Origin: Snuella lapsa
Lineage (GTDB): Bacteria; Bacteroidota; Bacteroidia; Flavobacteriales; Flavobacteriaceae
Assembly: GCF_039539345.1 (NCBI RefSeq)
Contig: NZ_BAABCY010000040.1
Location: forward strand, 24,501 to 88,500
Direction: 5' to 3'
Length of the DNA: 64,000 nt
The notes beneath the pieces were generated by a model. It saw nothing but the letters and a program-made list of their open reading frames with translations, made no database searches and was not told the origin of the DNA. Made by a program: the position numbers and the translations under genes. Positions 61,698-64,000 of the stretch are shown here, in pieces. Every line of letters begins with the position of its first letter. The first letter of the stretch is position 1.

Positions 61698-62930
61698 CTA
61701 TTCCCTTAGGTTCTTGATGCGCTGCAATAGGGTAGGATGGGAATAGTGCATAAACACATAGGCCTTGTGTGGTGTTAAATTGCTTAAGCTGTTTTTAGAT
61801 AATTTTTTAAGAGAGGAAATTAAAGGTTCGGCTTTATAAGTGTTTTTGGCATAATCATCAGCCTGATATTCAAATTTTCTAGAAAAGCCATTCATAATAA
61901 GGCCAGTAATTTCACTTATGGGGCTGTACAATAGCCCAAAGGCAATAAGTCCAATGTGAAAACTTGGTGTTTCTACTCCTAATGCGTTTGATAACAGAGG
62001 ATTTGAAATAAAGAGCGATAGTATATAAAGCATGATTCCTGTGAGCAAAATTGAAGCGCAGAGGTTAAAAATAATATGTTTCCTTTTGTAATGGCCAACT
62101 TCATGGGCTAGCACGGCAACTATTTCGTCTTCTTCTAAATCGTTAATTAGGGTGTCGTAGAGTGTTACACGTTTTTCTCTGCCAAATCCCGAAAAATAGG
62201 CATTTGCTTTGGTACTTCTTTTAGAGCCATCAATCACAAAAATCTTGTCTAACTTAAATCCTACTGTTTTAGCATATTCGGAAATGTTATCCCGCAAAGA
62301 TCCTGATTCTAATGGAGTTTGCTTATTAAATAATGGAACAATAAGTTTTGAGTAAAACATATTCATGAATATGGTAAAAACAGCTATTAGCCCCCAAGCA
62401 TAAAGCCAGAATTGTGATTTGGTAAGCTCATAAAACCAAATGATTAAAGCTAGTAATCCACCGCCAATAATTATCATCATTAGCCAAGCTTTTAATTTGT
62501 CGAGTAAGAATGTCTTTTTAGTTGTTTTGTTAAATCCAAAGCGTTCTTCAATAACAAAAGTACTGTAATAGGAAAAAGGTGTTGTAATAATATCACTTCC
62601 TATCATGATAATGCCAAAAAATACTAAAGCAACAATAATATTGTTGTTACTGTAACTTCTAGCAATAGTATCAACGAATTCAAAGCCGTCAAAAATTAAA
62701 AACCCTAATGTTAATAGTAATGAAAATGTTGAGGTAATTATACCAAATTTGTAGTTTGTTAGTTTATAGGCTTGCGATTTTTTGTATTCGGTCTCATCAT
62801 AAACATCTTTCAGGTCTTCTGGTAGGGTGTCGTTAAAATGTTTTGCGTTTAGTGCATTAATGATTTTGTCGATTACAAAATTGATAACAATAATTCCGAT
62901 GATAATATAGAAAAGGGTGTTTGCGGTCAT
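61698..62930 (-). CDS. M48-family membrane protease (Ste24/CAAX-protease type)
   Basis: A 410-residue zinc metalloprotease with about seven membrane helices. The catalytic HEVGH is in VLAHEVGHYKRKH (about 280), with a third zinc ligand Glu in KFEYQADDYAKNT. The N-terminal 200 residues resemble peptidase M48_N. In eukaryotes this class trims prenylated proteins; bacterial members degrade membrane or secreted substrates. Function in this organism is not known. Minus strand, alone, next to a repeat. Confidence 0.88.
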   Translation of the reverse strand: MTANTLFYIIIGIIVINFVIDKIINALNAKHFNDTLPEDLKDVYDETEYKKSQAYKLTNYKFGIITSTFSLLLTLGFLIFDGFEFVDTIARSYSNNNIIVALVFFGIIMIGSDIITTPFSYYSTFVIEERFGFNKTTKKTFLLDKLKAWLMMIIIGGGLLALIIWFYELTKSQFWLYAWGLIAVFTIFMNMFYSKLIVPLFNKQTPLESGSLRDNISEYAKTVGFKLDKIFVIDGSKRSTKANAYFSGFGREKRVTLYDTLINDLEEDEIVAVLAHEVGHYKRKHIIFNLCASILLTGIMLYILSLFISNPLLSNALGVETPSFHIGLIAFGLLYSPISEITGLIMNGFSRKFEYQADDYAKNTYKAEPLISSLKKLSKNSLSNLTPHKAYVFMHYSHPTLLQRIKNLRE

Positions 62931-62945
62931 ATTTATTTTTCTGTT

Positions 62946-62986
62946 GTCATTGCGAATCCCGATTACTTGAGAGACGAGGCAATCTG
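62946..62986. repeat. REP-like intergenic repeat remnant
   Basis: GTCATTGCGAATCC...GACGAGGCAATCTG between two minus-strand genes, resembling the GTCATTGCGA...GCAATCT repeats dispersed in many bacterial genomes. Single copy in the window, hence family assignment is from memory. Confidence 0.45.
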
Positions 62987-63044
62987 TTTAAATTAAGTTG
63001 AAATCATAAGATTACTTAGGTCATAATTCCTTCTTAATGGAAGT

Positions 63045-63842
63045 TTATTTGAAATCCCGTTGTCTTTTGGCTTCAAAAATAAGAATTCCTGCGGCAACAG
63101 AGACATTCATGGAATCTATTTCTCCTTGCATGGGGATAATAATATTTTGATTGGAGTTGTTTAGCCACTCTTCACTTAAACCAGTAGCTTCTGTTCCAAC
63201 AATAATGGCTGTAGGTTTTGTGAAATCTTGCGTGTGATAATGTACGGATGCTTGTAAGGCCGCACAATAGATTCTGATGTTTTTTGCTTTTAAAAATTGA
63301 ATAACTTCTGTAGTGTTTCCCAAAGCAATATGTTTGGTAAATACACAACCAACACTAGAGCGTATAATATTGGGGTTATACAAATCTGTTTTAGGGTTGG
63401 CTATAATAACGGCATCGACATTGGCTGCATCGGCAGTTCTTAATAAAGCTCCTATGTTGCCTGGTTTTTCGGGAGCTTCTGCAACTAAAATGAGCGGTGT
63501 TTCGGTTTTGAATGCAAGTGCGTTGACATTATGAGCTTTACTCTTGGCAACTGCTAAAACGCCCTCGGTAGTATCTCGATATGCTAACTTTTGATAGACT
63601 TCTTTTGAGACCGCAATGGTGTTTATTGGGGTACTTGTTAATTTATTTAGCTGCGCCATCGAAAACAACTCTGAATAAAACAAAATTGTTTCAATCTCAT
63701 AACCGCCTTTAATAGCTAAAGATATTTCGCGTTCCCCTTCAATTAAAAACAATCCGGTCTTTTTACGTTCGCGAGATTTGTCCTTTAACTGAACCAGTTG
63801 GCGAATATATGTGTTATTGGTACTGGAAATTTGTTTGTTCAT
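63045..63842 (-). CDS. SpoU-family RNA methyltransferase
   Basis: A 265-residue TrmH/RlmB-like enzyme that transfers a methyl group to RNA ribose. An N-terminal substrate-binding domain (about 1-100, KDKSRERKKTGLFLIEGEREI) is followed by the knot: motif 1 KPGNIGALLRTADAANV, motif 2 IIVGTEATGLSEEW and motif 3 IPMQGEIDSMNVSVAAGI. The target could be 23S rRNA or tRNA. Complete. After it (63843-64000), no convincing gene start is seen. Confidence 0.9.
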   Translation of the reverse strand: MNKQISSTNNTYIRQLVQLKDKSRERKKTGLFLIEGEREISLAIKGGYEIETILFYSELFSMAQLNKLTSTPINTIAVSKEVYQKLAYRDTTEGVLAVAKSKAHNVNALAFKTETPLILVAEAPEKPGNIGALLRTADAANVDAVIIANPKTDLYNPNIIRSSVGCVFTKHIALGNTTEVIQFLKAKNIRIYCAALQASVHYHTQDFTKPTAIIVGTEATGLSEEWLNNSNQNIIIPMQGEIDSMNVSVAAGILIFEAKRQRDFK

Positions 63843-64000
63843 TGTAAAGGCAAATGTAATTTAAATTCGTGTAATTTTATTTCTGATAGTGCGACAAAAC
63901 GGTTTTATTGAATTATTATGAAATATTTTTATTTGAATATCCGTTTTTCGTCATAATCCTGTGATATTAGCAATAACCAACCTATCGAAGAGTTTGTCCT

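Noticed and set aside
63919..64000. Possible start of a further plus-strand gene (ATG at 63919 or GTG at 63961)
   Set aside because: The ATG frame stops after 12 codons; the GTG frame is open for only 13 codons to the window edge, too short to support a call.
1..64000. CRISPR arrays, tRNA or rRNA genes, prophage, transposases, restriction or toxin-antitoxin systems
   Set aside because: No regularly spaced repeats, no cloverleaf-like sequence recognised in gaps and no protein with such motifs; small tRNA genes could be missed only in gaps, which were read.

Overview
The window is a gene-dense, AT-rich stretch of chromosome from a Bacteroidota bacterium, most probably a marine member of the Flavobacteriaceae. 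The evidence is the set of proteins (DUF3276 PUR protein, OstA-like protein, short ProB, long NusB, DUF349 protein, paired parvulins followed by MoxR, TonB-type barrels with carboxypeptidase-regulatory domains), the Bacteroidota promoter form (TTG/TTTG, about 19-20 bp, TAnnTTTG), the near absence of Shine-Dalgarno sites and the use of TTG/GTG starts. I see no rRNA, tRNA, CRISPR array, transposase, integrase or prophage gene. Most of the window is ordinary core genome; the interest lies in a few accessory cassettes and in intergenic structures.

Layout. 1-7.2 kb: the tail of a CsaA-type tRNA-binding protein, a PUR-domain protein, an ABC exporter, nusB-DUF1573-yajC, and a secreted M14 peptidase. 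7.2-11.3 kb: proline biosynthesis (GNAT, small protein, proC, proB, then proA), preceded by a short leader ORF with tandem Pro codons and a terminator-like hairpin, which looks like a proline attenuator. 11.5-16.5 kb: a His/Tyr-rich secreted protein, a YdeI-like protein, a sulfatase, an HTH-DUF4870 membrane regulator and pepT. 16.6-26.3 kb: pyrD, a LysE exporter, an HMG-CoA lyase-like enzyme, an outer-membrane porin followed by an FMN-binding protein and a small membrane protein, an outer-membrane barrel, and guaB. Two palindromes bracket the porin promoter, suggesting a repressor-controlled, possibly metal-related electron-transfer or uptake cassette.

26.4-36 kb: a PAP2 phosphatase, a GH29 fucosidase, a small conserved protein, a four-gene cluster of three parvulin/SurA-like chaperones plus MoxR, and an overlapping pair in which a SCO1-type copper chaperone follows a membrane-anchored protein carrying the metal-ligand pattern of dopamine beta-/peptidylglycine monooxygenases. 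36.5-41.4 kb: aconitase, mazG and a C-terminally short malate:quinone oxidoreductase. A 160-bp imperfect palindrome lies behind aconitase.

41.4-64 kb, mostly minus strand: a DUF349 repeat protein, aroE with two tandem DUF368 (undecaprenyl-phosphate translocase family) genes, a TPR protein, an aminotransferase with an OstA-like protein, a lipoprotein, fur-purA, a bifunctional RelA/SpoT, rdgB, a sirtuin, two SpoU-type methyltransferases, a VOC protein, a DEAD-box helicase and an M48 membrane protease.

Several distinct intergenic repeat families (five or six kinds, all short and palindromic or degenerate) occur between genes. The best candidates for undescribed biology are the proline leader/attenuator, the copper monooxygenase-like/SCO pair, the operator-flanked porin-flavoprotein cassette and the large palindrome. 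No search could be run, so family names rest on motif recognition.
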